Part shown: piece after piece, positions 8,765 to 17,931 of the stretch
Layout of the letters: each line of letters starts with the position of its first letter
Position numbering within the stretch: the first letter of the stretch is position 1
Source of the DNA: Vibrio ulleungensis
GTDB taxonomy: Bacteria; Pseudomonadota; Gammaproteobacteria; Enterobacterales; Vibrionaceae
NCBI RefSeq assembly: GCF_016900875.1
Contig: NZ_JAFEUM010000001.1
Location: 171,241-235,240, forward strand
Length of the DNA: 64,000 nucleotides
Reading direction: 5' to 3'
Translations under genes and position numbers: made by a program
Notes under the pieces: model-generated
The model's database searches: none
Told to the model about the DNA's origin: nothing
The model's input: only the letters and a program-made list of their open reading frames with translations

Positions 8765-9649
8765 ATGAAAACAAGGACGCTGAGAACTTCTGTTATGCCT
8801 AACTCGACATCGGAAAACCAACCTTGCGCTGCGCACGCGTTAGTGGTCGAAGGGGGCGCTATGCGCGGCATCTTTGCCACTGGCGTACTCGACGACTATT
8901 TAGACAGAGGATACAACCCTTTTGATTTCTGTATTGGGGTATCCGCAGGGTCAACGGCGTTGGCGTCTTGGTTGTCAGGGCAAAAGCAACGTAACCACCG
9001 TATTATTACTCACTTCTCCTGTATGCCTGAGTTCATAAGCTTTAGGCGCTTTGTCAAAGGCGGTCACTGGTTAGATTTAGACTGGCTGTGGGATATCTTA
9101 GCTACCGACTGCCCGTTTGATATGGACTCCTACAATCAGCAAAGCATGCCTTTTTATGTGGTGACCACCAACATCGCAACAGGAAAAGCAGAGTACCATC
9201 GAGGTGATAACGAAACATTGGAAGAGCTTTTAAAGGCGTCTTGCTCGGTACCCTTGGCATTTCGCCGCTTTCCGAAACATCTTGGGCAAGAGATGACCGA
9301 TGGAGGCATCGCCGATTCGATTCCGGTGATCAAAGCATACGAAATGGGAGCAAAGGAGATTACTGTTGTATTGTCGCGACCGCTCGGGTATAGAAAAAAG
9401 CCCACTAAAGCCGGTTGGTTAGTAAAAGCGCTGTTAAAGCAACAACCAGTGTTAGCTCAAGCCATGCTGCGTCGCGCCCAAAACTATAATACTGCCATCG
9501 ATTTTATTGAGAACCCTCCAGCAGACTGCACAATCAATGTGATTGCACCTCCACCTGAATTTCGGGTTGGGAGGTTAACGACGGACGTTGAGATTTTGGA
9601 GGAGGGGTATCAGATGGGGAAAACCGAGGCTCGGGTGACAACCTCGTAA
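8765..9649 (+). CDS. Patatin-like phospholipase (YjjU type)
   Basis: A 294-residue cytoplasmic patatin-family lipid hydrolase. The oxyanion-hole motif G-G-A-M-R-G-I-F is at about 30-37, the nucleophile Ser60 sits in G-V-S-A-G-S, and the catalytic aspartate is about residue 179 in T-D-G-G, so the Ser-Asp dyad is complete. There is no signal peptide. The substrate is unknown; YjjU-like members are poorly studied. The start is the ATG at 8765 with GTAGG very close; an internal ATG at 8795 would remove ten residues without touching the domain. Confidence 0.88.
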   Translation: MKTRTLRTSVMPNSTSENQPCAAHALVVEGGAMRGIFATGVLDDYLDRGYNPFDFCIGVSAGSTALASWLSGQKQRNHRIITHFSCMPEFISFRRFVKGGHWLDLDWLWDILATDCPFDMDSYNQQSMPFYVVTTNIATGKAEYHRGDNETLEELLKASCSVPLAFRRFPKHLGQEMTDGGIADSIPVIKAYEMGAKEITVVLSRPLGYRKKPTKAGWLVKALLKQQPVLAQAMLRRAQNYNTAIDFIENPPADCTINVIAPPPEFRVGRLTTDVEILEEGYQMGKTEARVTTS

Positions 9650-9655
9650 TATCCG

Positions 9656-9684
9656 TAAAAAAGCCAGCACTGAAAGTGCTGGCA
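9656..9684 (-). terminator. btuB terminator
   Basis: Perfect inverted repeat GCCAGCACT-GAA-AGTGCTGGC (9663-9683), followed on the minus strand by a run of six T. It may also stop rightward transcription from the patatin gene. Confidence 0.8.
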
Positions 9685-9698
9685 TACTGTAAGTTAAC

Positions 9699-11615
9699 TT
9701 AGAACTTGTAGTTTAACCCAGCGTAGAAGCTACGCTCTGGCCCTACATAATAAAACTTCTCACCGGTTACGAAATCAGAACCGTAATATGAGGTCTCATA
9801 GTCTTTGTCCAACAGGTTATTGATTTTTACGTTGGCTTTGAAGTTATCAGTAAACTGATAGATCGCAGCCAGATTTACAAGTGTGTAGGCATCCATCATG
9901 TCGCCAGAAGCATCGAGACGTTCTCCCACATACTGGGTATCCAACGTAGTGCTAAGTGCACCAATACGATACGTACCTACCCATTTATAGTTTTGCTTGG
10001 CACGACGAATCAGTTGTTCACCAGTAGTGACATTTTCGGTGTCTTTCCAATCACCGACCAATTGATGCTCAACAGGCCCAGTATCGAAGGCTACTTCTAA
10101 CTCAATCCCTTTAATTTCGGCTTCACTTACGTTTGTTGGTGTCCATTGACCAAATGGATTGGCATCATCAACAGGCATCCATTCGATCAGGTCTTCGATA
10201 GTCGAGCTGTATGCTGCCAACGACCAATCAAACTTGTCGTGCTGGCCACGGATCCCAATCTCACCGCTAATCGATGTTTCAGGCTTGAGGTCTGGATTAC
10301 CTACGCCATAAGGATCTTCTGGCCAGTATAGATCATTAAAGGTTGGCGCTTTGAATGCAGTGCCAGCCCCTGCCGTCAATTGGATCGAGTCGGTTAGGTA
10401 ATACCCAGCGGCTGCGTTCCAAGTTAAATGATCACCAAAGGCACTGTTATCGTCATAACGAGCACTGAGCTCCAAAATTGTGTCACCAAAATCGAGCAGA
10501 GATGTTGCGAATATAGCGGCGTTGTCTTTTTTGTTGTTCGCAAAATTGGCGTCATTTGCACCAGATTGGTCGGCGTATTCTTTGTAAAAGTCGAGACCGA
10601 CATTAAGGGTTAAGTAGTCGGTTGGAAGAACCGTATTAATCCAAGATACAGTGTGGCGTTTAGCGGAAATGATTGCTTCGGCACGTGTTTTCTCAACATC
10701 TCGCGTACCAAGCTCATCATTAGTTAAGTTGTATTGTACAACACTGCGGTAGTTATTTTGTTTAAAGGCTACGCTTCCTGCAACACTATAAAACTGTTGC
10801 GTCGTTTCATCTTTAACGTTGGTGAATGTATTTGGATCGTATCCCCAAAACTCAGCAGTGTTGTTAGCCGTATAGCCATTAAACGCTGCACTCCATTGCT
10901 CGTTAAATTGGTGATTAAGATTGCCAAACAGAGATTGCGTTGAGTACCCGTACTCTTCGTCGTCTGGACCTGCCTGGTTGGAGTTATAGCCTGCGTCACT
11001 TTCATTGTTGACCACAAAGCTTCCCGAAGTTTTATCGGAAATTTGACCTACCGTTCTCCACGCTTGTTGGTTATAGCGGTTGCTGCCACCATTAAGTGCG
11101 ATTTCATTCACTGAATCGTTATTAGAAGGAATCGTAGTTATGCTGATCACACCACCAATGGCATCAGAACCATATACGGCTGCACGCGGTCCGCGAATGA
11201 CTTCGATTTTTTCAATAGCAAAGGCAGGGATTAAACCAAACTGAGCAGCGCCGCTAGACGGTGAGTTAATACGAACACCATCGACTAGTACGACGGTTTG
11301 GTTAGAGTTTGTCCCACGTAAAAATACGCCGGTAGTGCTGCCTCTCGTGCCCTGTGAAGCCACTTCAACTCCAGATAGAGTTCGGAGGACGTCGAGAGCG
11401 GAGTCTGCGTTAAGAGTTTCAATCTGTTCGCGTGTTACTGTGCTGACCGACGCTAACACCGATGCAGTCGGTTGTTCAAAACGGTTCGCTGTATACGATA
11501 TAGTCAGTTCAACGGGTTCATCAGATGTATCTTGAGCAAATACGAATGGGCTTGTAAAAAGTGGCGCACAAAGGCACAGCGATGCAACCTTGCTCGCTAA
11601 AGGTGTGATTTTCAT
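9699..11615 (-). CDS. btuB: TonB-dependent vitamin B12 receptor BtuB
   Basis: A 638-residue outer-membrane cobalamin receptor. It has a signal peptide (about 1-27, cleaved after F-V-F-A), a TonB-box-like segment V-E-L-T-I-S-Y, a plug domain with V-L-V-D-G-V-R-I and I-E-V-I-R-G-P-R-A-A-V-Y-G, and a 22-strand-type barrel ending in aromatic Phe. I chose the ATG at 11613-11615 because AGGA precedes it and the signal peptide begins there. A cobalamin riboswitch lies just upstream, which makes B12 the likely ligand. Confidence 0.94.
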   Translation of the reverse strand: MKITPLASKVASLCLCAPLFTSPFVFAQDTSDEPVELTISYTANRFEQPTASVLASVSTVTREQIETLNADSALDVLRTLSGVEVASQGTRGSTTGVFLRGTNSNQTVVLVDGVRINSPSSGAAQFGLIPAFAIEKIEVIRGPRAAVYGSDAIGGVISITTIPSNNDSVNEIALNGGSNRYNQQAWRTVGQISDKTSGSFVVNNESDAGYNSNQAGPDDEEYGYSTQSLFGNLNHQFNEQWSAAFNGYTANNTAEFWGYDPNTFTNVKDETTQQFYSVAGSVAFKQNNYRSVVQYNLTNDELGTRDVEKTRAEAIISAKRHTVSWINTVLPTDYLTLNVGLDFYKEYADQSGANDANFANNKKDNAAIFATSLLDFGDTILELSARYDDNSAFGDHLTWNAAAGYYLTDSIQLTAGAGTAFKAPTFNDLYWPEDPYGVGNPDLKPETSISGEIGIRGQHDKFDWSLAAYSSTIEDLIEWMPVDDANPFGQWTPTNVSEAEIKGIELEVAFDTGPVEHQLVGDWKDTENVTTGEQLIRRAKQNYKWVGTYRIGALSTTLDTQYVGERLDASGDMMDAYTLVNLAAIYQFTDNFKANVKINNLLDKDYETSYYGSDFVTGEKFYYVGPERSFYAGLNYKF

Positions 11616-11662
11616 TTTGTATCCTAAAATCGCGTAGTTTGAAGGGATATCCATCCCCGTTC

Positions 11663-11855
11663 ACTGGTTGGTATTCGGACTTAAGAGCACGGGTTATTCA
11701 CCCACCTTACGTTCCACTTCCCGCCTAATTTCCATAAGACAGTGTGCGAATGAACGCTTGTTCTCTATTACCGCTGCGCGTCAGTTCTGGAATTGCACCA
11801 GATTCCCTGTTAGATCCGTTTGTTGTGACAATCGGAGACCAGCGAGAGGCAGTGT
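11663..11855 (-). ncRNA. Cobalamin (adenosylcobalamin) riboswitch
   Basis: Read on the minus strand, the leader has the conserved core AACAGGGAATCTGGTG, an AATTCCAGAACTGACGCG segment and CAGCGGTAA, then further on AGTCCGAATACCAACC at the 3' side. These match the conserved blocks of the E. coli btuB leader in order. High B12 would fold the element and block btuB expression, probably by hiding the ribosome site, which begins about 40 bases past the element. The outer limits are approximate. Confidence 0.92.
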
Positions 11856-11988
11856 AATAGTTAGACGTATGGATGTCTATTTATTTGTTTGAGTTGATGT
11901 TTTGGCGTTGAAATTGCGTATTTAGTGAGGGAAGGATGAATGACTGAATCATCGGGAATCGGCTTTACTCTATGAGCGGCCGAATCAA

Positions 11989-12013
11989 AAAAGGCAGCCA
12001 TTGGCTGCCTTTA
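11989..12013 (-). terminator. Terminator of the DAACS symporter gene
   Basis: Inverted repeat AAAGGCAGCCA/TGGCTGCCTTT, with T-rich sequence following on the minus strand. It lies 23 bases after the symporter stop codon. The stem resembles the one at 22213-22239. Confidence 0.85.
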
Positions 12014-12035
12014 TCACTATTTATTGGTGTTGCGA

Positions 12036-13292
12036 TTAAGAGTTCTGCTCTGCAAGATCGAGTGCTTGAGCATCTTCTTCTTCAATCAGCGCATCCACAA
12101 TCACAGCACAGGCTGCGTCACCGGTGATGTTCAATGCGGTACGGATCATGTCAAATACACGGTCCAAAGCGAACAGCAGTGGTAGACCTTCAATTGGGAT
12201 ACCTGCTGCAATCAGTACTGCAACAACAAGGAAAGACGGGCCTGGAACACCTGCTTGGCCAACAGCACCTAGCGTCGATGTTAGAATGATCGCAACGTAT
12301 GCGCCCATCGACAGATCGATGTTAAACAGCTGCGCAAAGAAGATAGCAACCAAGCCGTAGTAAATCGCGTTGCCCGACATGTTGATTGTCGCACCCAGTG
12401 GCAGCACGAAAGAGGCCGTTGAATTGCGAACTTTAAGGTCGTGTTCAACCGCGTCCATAGTCACAGGAAGAGTGGCCATAGAAGACGCTGTAGATAGTGC
12501 AACTGCTTGTGGCTTTTTCATTACCGACAAGAACTCCTTCGCCGATGTTTTGGTAAAGATTTGCACCATTAGAGGGTATGCGACAAAACCAAAGATTAAG
12601 ATTGCGGCGACGTAAACAACAAACAGCTTGAATACCACCATCAACGCGCCAAAACCGAAGGTACCCACCGCTTCTGCCATCAGGCCAAACACGCCAAGAG
12701 GAGCAATGATCATCACTTTGTTGATCATCCAAACCATCGCATCAACAATGGTGTTTACACCGCTGATAATAGGATCGCGTTTCTCTTTTGCTTGTTTTGA
12801 TAGTGCAATACCAAAGAATAGGCAGAACACTAGGATTTGAAGAATATTGGCTTCATTGAGAGACTGGAAAATGTTGGTTGGGATCATACCAATAACGGTA
12901 GCCCAAAATGTAGGTAGCTCTCCTTGAGACGCATATTCTGCTGAGAACATGCTCTCGATGCCAGCGATGTCAATGTTAACACCAGGCTTAAACACTTCAC
13001 CCATAACTAGGGCTAGCGCGACTGCTAAGGCACTGGTAAGCGCAAAGTAGCCTAAAGTAACCACGCCCACCTTGCCGGCAGACTGACTGTTGCCCAATCC
13101 TGCTGCACCAGAAATGAGCGCAACCGCAACCAGCGGGATCACTAGCATTTTAATTAGGCTGATAAAGATAGCACCAAGAGGCGCAAAAACAGCGGCAGTT
13201 TCGCCCATGAGAGCACCGACGATCGTACCGACAATCATGGCGATGACGACTTGAACACCGATATTGTTGAGATATCGTTTTTTATTGATCAT
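12036..13292 (-). CDS. Dicarboxylate/amino acid:cation symporter (DAACS family)
   Basis: A 418-residue inner-membrane symporter of the glutamate/dicarboxylate family. It has eight or so hydrophobic segments and both re-entrant-loop signatures: S-T-A-S-S-M-A-T-L-P (about 272-281, the serine-rich hairpin) and G-A-T-I-N-M-S-G-N-A (about 302-311, normally ending D-G-T-A), plus G-V-P-G in the second hairpin. The S-G-N-A variant differs from aspartate/glutamate carriers of the GltP type, so the substrate may be another small acid or serine/threonine. The acidic tail is unusual in length. It stands alone. Confidence 0.88.
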   Translation of the reverse strand: MINKKRYLNNIGVQVVIAMIVGTIVGALMGETAAVFAPLGAIFISLIKMLVIPLVAVALISGAAGLGNSQSAGKVGVVTLGYFALTSALAVALALVMGEVFKPGVNIDIAGIESMFSAEYASQGELPTFWATVIGMIPTNIFQSLNEANILQILVFCLFFGIALSKQAKEKRDPIISGVNTIVDAMVWMINKVMIIAPLGVFGLMAEAVGTFGFGALMVVFKLFVVYVAAILIFGFVAYPLMVQIFTKTSAKEFLSVMKKPQAVALSTASSMATLPVTMDAVEHDLKVRNSTASFVLPLGATINMSGNAIYYGLVAIFFAQLFNIDLSMGAYVAIILTSTLGAVGQAGVPGPSFLVVAVLIAAGIPIEGLPLLFALDRVFDMIRTALNITGDAACAVIVDALIEEEDAQALDLAEQNS

Positions 13293-13590
13293 TGTTGTAC
13301 CTTATGTTGTGATTATGCGAATGGATAGTTAATTAAACCTGTTTTAATGTGTTTTGTGGTTTAAAAATCCGCACAGATTCTTTCAGCTTATAGAATGTCG
13401 TGCAGTGCGCAATGTCACACTTTTATAGGTTGTCAGAATAAAAGCTGGCTTGGCGCGTTTTCTAAGTTGGAGTTGAGGGATACATGTTGGGATTGCATGG
13501 GTATAGGTATGGGTATCGGTAAGAAAGAAAAAGGCCTTTCATAACAATGAAAGGCCTTAATTGAATTGAAGGTAAACCTTAGTTTGGGCG
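13293..13590. other. Intergenic stretch before the PEGA/FGE-like gene
   Basis: This 298-base gap holds the symporter leader, an AT-rich stretch, a short degenerate run of GGTAT units at 13499-13520, and the terminator at 13531-13558. No gene is supported. Confidence 0.4.
13531..13558 (-). terminator. Terminator of the PEGA/FGE-like gene
   Basis: Perfect inverted repeat AAGGCCTTTCAT-AACA-ATGAAAGGCCTT, followed on the minus strand by TTTCTTTC. It starts 33 bases after the gene's stop codon. Confidence 0.8.
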
Positions 13591-15423
13591 CTAATTGATT
13601 TCTCGAACTAAGCGTAAGCCTAAGAAGTTCGCACCAGAGTTCGGGTTCACATACAGCAGTTCCGATGCGGCTGCTTTGCTTGGTGCAAAGCTCCATGCGC
13701 CACCTTTAGCAACACCTTCTGGAGAGTTGGTCCACTCCCATACGTTGCCTACCGTGTCGTATAGGCCCCATGCGTTTGCACTGAAGCTTTTCACCGGAGA
13801 AGTGCTTTGGTTAGACCAATTGGTGCCACCCCAGCCAGTGTTGGCGCGGCTAGTACCAAATTCGTCACCCCACCAATATTGTGTGTCGCTACCAGCACGC
13901 GCCGCGACTTCCCATTCGTAAACGGTTGGTAAGCGGTACTTAAACCCTGTTTGGCTTGAAAGCCACGTTGCATATGTCTGAGCGTCAGTTCGCGATAGGC
14001 AAACAACCGGTGAGTCACCTTGCTGTTTAAAGCCTGGGCTGCGCCAACTGCTGTTTACTTTTGGCGTCAGGGTACTCGTAGCAAAGGCTAGGCAGCTTTT
14101 GTTCACTTCTGGGTCGGTTTGGTAATCGGCTTCTTCAACAAATCGTCCAAATTGAGCCACAGTTACGGGCGCTTGGCCAATCGCATACGAGCGCTTAATG
14201 ATGGCTGTTTCACTGGCGTTATCGCCTACTGCGTATTCACCACGTTGGATCACCACCATGGTTGGGCCATTGCTTTTATCTTTTAGCTTGTCAGCAAATG
14301 TCTTGCCTGATTTAGGCAAGTTGCTGTGTTCACGAAGCACAGCCCGTAACGTATGATCGGTTCGAACAGTAAGGTCTTGATTAAACGACTTGTAGCCTTC
14401 TTTAGAGACCGTCACGCGGTGGACGCCTACAGGAAGCATCACATCGATAGGTGTGCTGCCATAAGATACGCCATCCACCCATACTTGGTCGTCGTATTGG
14501 TTTGAACGAATCGTTAGATTGACCCACTGAACTTCTTGGCTTTGACCCGCTTCACTGTCGTTACTGCTTGGTGCAAAGCAGTATCGAGACTCAACGTCTA
14601 GAAGGCGACAAGGAGCATTGGTTGCTGGACGCGTTTCCAGTTGGATATCAAGTTCAGTGCGGTATTTGTTATCACCAAATAACTGGGCTAGTTTTACGTC
14701 TTTACCGACAACGTGAATATTGAGAGACGCTTCACCCAAGTGACGTTTAACTTGCTTGGTTTCGGTTGTGCCAGAGATCAGTTTGTCTTGATATTGGCTC
14801 ACCGCTTTTTGAACCGCAAGGGTTTGAGTTTGATCGGCACACTGAGCAATCGTCATTGACGTGTCGCAGTCATGAGTAAAGTCGACGTTGGCGATTTCTC
14901 CAGTGCTAAGCTCTGTTCTTAATCGAGTGACGCGAGCACGGATGTGCTCTTCTTTGACTTGCTCAAGTGCCTCAAGGTTTCGTTTTTGCTGAGCCTGAGC
15001 CAGCAGTAACGACGCCGTTAACTCATGGACTTGATGCTGGTTGTTAAGTACCGATTGCTGGTGGTCTTTAATGGCTTCCCACGTCTGTTGGTAAGCACGC
15101 TGAGACGCGGCGATATCGAGGTCGGGTTCTTCAAGCATACGCGCATAGTCGCGATCCAAATTAGTCTGTGCAGACTTACGTCGCTTCTCAAGCTCAACGG
15201 CTTCATTTTCGAGACGTGACTGTTTGCTCTTGGCGTTATCAAGAGATTGCTTGATTAAGTCGAGTTCGGTACCGGTACTGGTAACTTCCGCTTGTTGTTG
15301 TTCAATGGCAAGCTGTGCTTGAGCGACCGGATCTACTGATTGAGTCGTCTCTTCTGCCGCATTGACGCTTGCTGCACCACATAAAAGCAGTGCACTGCAT
15401 AGTGCTGATAATCCTTGGCGCAT
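13591..15423 (-). CDS. Secreted coiled-coil/PEGA protein with FGE-sulfatase-like domain
   Basis: A 610-residue exported protein. It has a signal peptide (about 1-22, ending V-N-A-A), a long coiled coil (about 35-170), a small cysteine-bearing middle region, a PEGA domain (about 300-370, with D-G-V-S-Y-G-S-T-P-I) and a C-terminal FGE-sulfatase/PvdO-like domain (about 390-610) with R-L-P-T-V-Y-E-W-E, G-N-V-W-E-W-T and K-G-G-A-W-S. The two catalytic cysteines of true formylglycine-generating enzymes are absent near the C-terminus, so it is probably a binding or scaffold fold. Start at 15423 chosen from the signal peptide. It follows its paralog by 129 bases. Confidence 0.8.
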   Translation of the reverse strand: MRQGLSALCSALLLCGAASVNAAEETTQSVDPVAQAQLAIEQQQAEVTSTGTELDLIKQSLDNAKSKQSRLENEAVELEKRRKSAQTNLDRDYARMLEEPDLDIAASQRAYQQTWEAIKDHQQSVLNNQHQVHELTASLLLAQAQQKRNLEALEQVKEEHIRARVTRLRTELSTGEIANVDFTHDCDTSMTIAQCADQTQTLAVQKAVSQYQDKLISGTTETKQVKRHLGEASLNIHVVGKDVKLAQLFGDNKYRTELDIQLETRPATNAPCRLLDVESRYCFAPSSNDSEAGQSQEVQWVNLTIRSNQYDDQVWVDGVSYGSTPIDVMLPVGVHRVTVSKEGYKSFNQDLTVRTDHTLRAVLREHSNLPKSGKTFADKLKDKSNGPTMVVIQRGEYAVGDNASETAIIKRSYAIGQAPVTVAQFGRFVEEADYQTDPEVNKSCLAFATSTLTPKVNSSWRSPGFKQQGDSPVVCLSRTDAQTYATWLSSQTGFKYRLPTVYEWEVAARAGSDTQYWWGDEFGTSRANTGWGGTNWSNQSTSPVKSFSANAWGLYDTVGNVWEWTNSPEGVAKGGAWSFAPSKAAASELLYVNPNSGANFLGLRLVREIN

Positions 15424-15552
15424 GTTCCAATAGCTAAACGAAAGTTGAATATCCCGTATTCTATACAAAATCGCCACTAGGTCACAACGTGCAATCGATG
15501 CAGATGTGAACATAGTGGCGTTAGAAGCGCAAAAGTCTCTGTTTTAGAAGGG

Positions 15553-16653
15553 CTAACCTTCTTTAGATGGTGATAATTTCACCCAAATGGTGTCGTTACC
15601 ATTTACACTCACTTTGCGGTTGTATGTTTCGTAGCCATCTTTTGCTACAGAAATCTGATGTTGACCCGATGGCAGTACAATTTCAACCGGCGTACTGCCG
15701 TAACTGACGCCATTAATCGTGACACGATCGTTGTACTGATCAGAACGAACAGTAATGTTTGCCCACTCTTTATCATTCTTACTTGTTTGGGAGCTGTTAT
15801 TTAAACAGTAGCGATTTGCCACGTTTAGTAACGAACATGCGGCCGTTGTATCTGGCTTGGCTTGTAGTTGAGCTTGCAGCTCAGTGTAGTAACCATTGCT
15901 TCCGGTAAAACCGCTGGTCAAAAACTGGCTTTCTTGAATATGAATATTCAGCTGCACACCTTCCATGTTTTGCTTAGCAAGATTGGTTTCGGTGAGCTTG
16001 GCAATCAACTGGGTTTTAAATTCGTTAACGGCTTTTTGTTTGTTTAGATGACGTCCTTGGTTACTACATTCACCTAAGGTCATCGTACTTGAACACGTGG
16101 TTTGGTAGCTTGTCTCAACGACAGAGCTTTCACGCAATTCACTGTTGATGCGTTTAACTCGTGCACCCACTTTTGCTTCGCGCAGGTTTTCTAGTTCGCT
16201 GTATAGACGAGCTTTTTTCTGCTTGGTCTGGCTAACCTTAAGTTCGCTTTCGGCTATTTTTTGCTTGGTTTCAAGCTGTAGACGCTGGTTCTCTTTAATT
16301 TGAGCCCACGTCTCTTGATAGCGCTTTTGAAAGCTAGAGAGATCGACATCTGGATCTTCTAGAAGGCGAGCGTACTGCTTGTCGAGCTCTGATTTTGCAC
16401 GGTTTAGGCGTGTTTCTAGATCATTGTATTGACGACTTAAGATGACGCTGTTTTGTTGCAGTTCGCTGAGGGCGTCAGCTTCTTGAGCGACAACCGCATC
16501 GATAGCGACGATATCAGTTCTTTTTTGTTCAATATCTTGCGTAATTGCAGAAACCGGATCTACAGGAGAGCGGTTCTCAGTGGCAGCATAGCTGGTCGCG
16601 GTTAGCGTGGATAACAGCGCAACAAGCAGCGCTGACTGTCGACATCTCATCAT
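15553..16653 (-). CDS. Secreted coiled-coil/PEGA protein, paralog lacking the FGE-like domain
   Basis: A 366-residue exported protein with a signal peptide (about 1-23, ending S-Y-A-A), a coiled coil (about 30-165), a middle region with paired cysteines and a C-terminal PEGA domain (about 290-362). It aligns along its whole length with the N-terminal part of the next gene: compare L-L-E-D-P-D-V-D-L with M-L-E-E-P-D-L-D-I, and N-G-V-S-Y-G-S-T-P-V with D-G-V-S-Y-G-S-T-P-I. The pair therefore arose by duplication with gain or loss of the FGE-like domain. PEGA domains often bind surface or envelope partners. Function unknown. Confidence 0.8.
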   Translation of the reverse strand: MMRCRQSALLVALLSTLTATSYAATENRSPVDPVSAITQDIEQKRTDIVAIDAVVAQEADALSELQQNSVILSRQYNDLETRLNRAKSELDKQYARLLEDPDVDLSSFQKRYQETWAQIKENQRLQLETKQKIAESELKVSQTKQKKARLYSELENLREAKVGARVKRINSELRESSVVETSYQTTCSSTMTLGECSNQGRHLNKQKAVNEFKTQLIAKLTETNLAKQNMEGVQLNIHIQESQFLTSGFTGSNGYYTELQAQLQAKPDTTAACSLLNVANRYCLNNSSQTSKNDKEWANITVRSDQYNDRVTINGVSYGSTPVEIVLPSGQHQISVAKDGYETYNRKVSVNGNDTIWVKLSPSKEG

Positions 16654-16977
16654 AGTTCCTTGCCAAAATATGTCATTATTAGTTATTTTTTAACGGCCCA
16701 TAGCAATAGTCATCATCCAATTGATCGTCATTGCCAGTCAAGCTGAAAGTAAATAGTAGAAGCAAATAATATACCACTAATATTCATACTAATTGGTGTA
16801 ATAGTTCTAAACTGATCGATTGAGTAAATCCTTTTTTAAGGGTGTTGAGCAAGCGTTTACCGTAATTAGTGTGCGCTTGATCATTCTTCCATAGATTAGA
16901 AGTAAAAAAGTCTTAACCAGATCGCTCTGTTTAGGGTTTGATGCACACTATACGGTGAATAGCTTTCAAAATACAGT
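16654..16977. promoter_or_regulatory. Divergent promoter region with a dyad
   Basis: The 324-base gap separates the leftward PEGA gene pair from the rightward AraC gene. At 16847-16882 it has dyad arms TGAGCAAGCG and CGCTTGATCA around 18 bases, a plausible operator. The remainder is AT-rich promoter-like DNA without a gene. Confidence 0.4.
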
Positions 16978-17748
16978 ATGCTGCAACGACTTCCTTTAAT
17001 CGATTTGATCACGCTACCAGAACAGGCCCATTCTCATCATCACGAGCACTCACAAGTGGTGGTTGGATTAGAAGGGGTCTCGTTAATGGAAGTGAATGGT
17101 GAGCCAAGACAAATCTTGCCTGGGCAAGGCTGTGCCGTGGATGCATTTTTGCCGCATCAGTATGCGGCACTGTCGGACGATTCTCGAATTTTAGTGCTTA
17201 ATCAGCCGGGAGTTGCGTCCTCATTGGGCGATACACATTCACCGGCTTTTTTTCAACTCGATGCTCAAGTACAGCAACTCATTGCCATGTTGTTGGCGCA
17301 AACGCGCAGTGATCCTAGTGACGCTATTCTGCTGCAAACCTGTCAGCAAACAATGCTGACTCTTGTCGCGCGCCGTAGCCAAACTTTTGAGCGTCAATTT
17401 AGAGAGTCTAAGCTCGATATTTCGGTCATCGAAGCTTACGTTCGACGACATTTGGGGAGCAAACTCACCGTTCCACAACTTGCCGCATTGGTGTTTCTGA
17501 GCGACAGCCAGTTTTACACCCGTTTTAAGCAGCAAATGGGCATTACACCAGCGCATTATGTCTCGCAGTTACGTATTGAAGAGGTTAAGCAGTGTTTGCT
17601 GCTGACCGATCTACCTCTGTCTCAAATTGCCCAGCAATGCGGTTACAGTAGCCAAAGCGCGATGACCAATAGCTTTAAAAAAGCGGTTGGGGTGACCCCC
17701 GCAAAATTCCAATCACTCATTCCTACACCTGCCAACAAATTGCCATAG
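16978..17748 (+). CDS. AraC-family transcriptional regulator, probably of putA
   Basis: A 256-residue regulator. The N-terminal half is a cupin-like sensor (about 15-110) with a histidine-rich start H-S-H-H-H-E-H-S, and the C-terminal half (about 150-250) has the two AraC helix-turn-helix units, including F-Y-T-R-F-K-Q-Q-M-G-I-T-P and the signature S-S-Q-S-A-M-T-N-S-F-K-K-A-V-G. It reads toward putA with 183 bases between them. That spacing holds a 21-base direct repeat fit for an AraC dimer, so a role in proline-responsive control of putA is likely but inferred. Confidence 0.85.
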   Translation: MLQRLPLIDLITLPEQAHSHHHEHSQVVVGLEGVSLMEVNGEPRQILPGQGCAVDAFLPHQYAALSDDSRILVLNQPGVASSLGDTHSPAFFQLDAQVQQLIAMLLAQTRSDPSDAILLQTCQQTMLTLVARRSQTFERQFRESKLDISVIEAYVRRHLGSKLTVPQLAALVFLSDSQFYTRFKQQMGITPAHYVSQLRIEEVKQCLLLTDLPLSQIAQQCGYSSQSAMTNSFKKAVGVTPAKFQSLIPTPANKLP

Positions 17749-17799
17749 TTGTGAGCAAAATGTGAGAGGTTGTTCTAGGTTTGTTAGGTTGTGAAGAAT

Positions 17800-17828
17800 A
17801 TTGCAATCATAGCCGAGAATTTTGCAAT
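17800..17828 (+). promoter_or_regulatory. Candidate AraC-type operator before putA
   Basis: TTGCAAT occurs at 17801-17807 and again at 17822-17828, exactly 21 bases (two helical turns) apart, each preceded by an A/T run and followed by a TA. Direct repeats of this spacing suit AraC-family dimers. About 105 bases lie between the second copy and the putA start. Confidence 0.4.
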
Positions 17829-17931
17829 TTTACGCGTTGCTATCCAATTACACTGCGTCTCACGACACTAACGTGCCACGCCCTGCAAAAGGGCATTAAT
17901 TGGCGCGCATAAATTATTGTGAGGAGTTGAT

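Noticed and set aside
13499..13520. Run of GGTAT-like units as a microsatellite
   Set aside because: Only four degenerate units; too short and imperfect to call a phase-variable repeat.
15424..15513. A longer N-terminus for the PEGA/FGE-like protein
   Set aside because: It would bury the signal peptide behind 30 residues; the paralog's signal begins directly at its start.
17749..17800. A CRP site before putA
   Set aside because: TGTGA half-sites occur but no matching TCACA partner stands at the right spacing.
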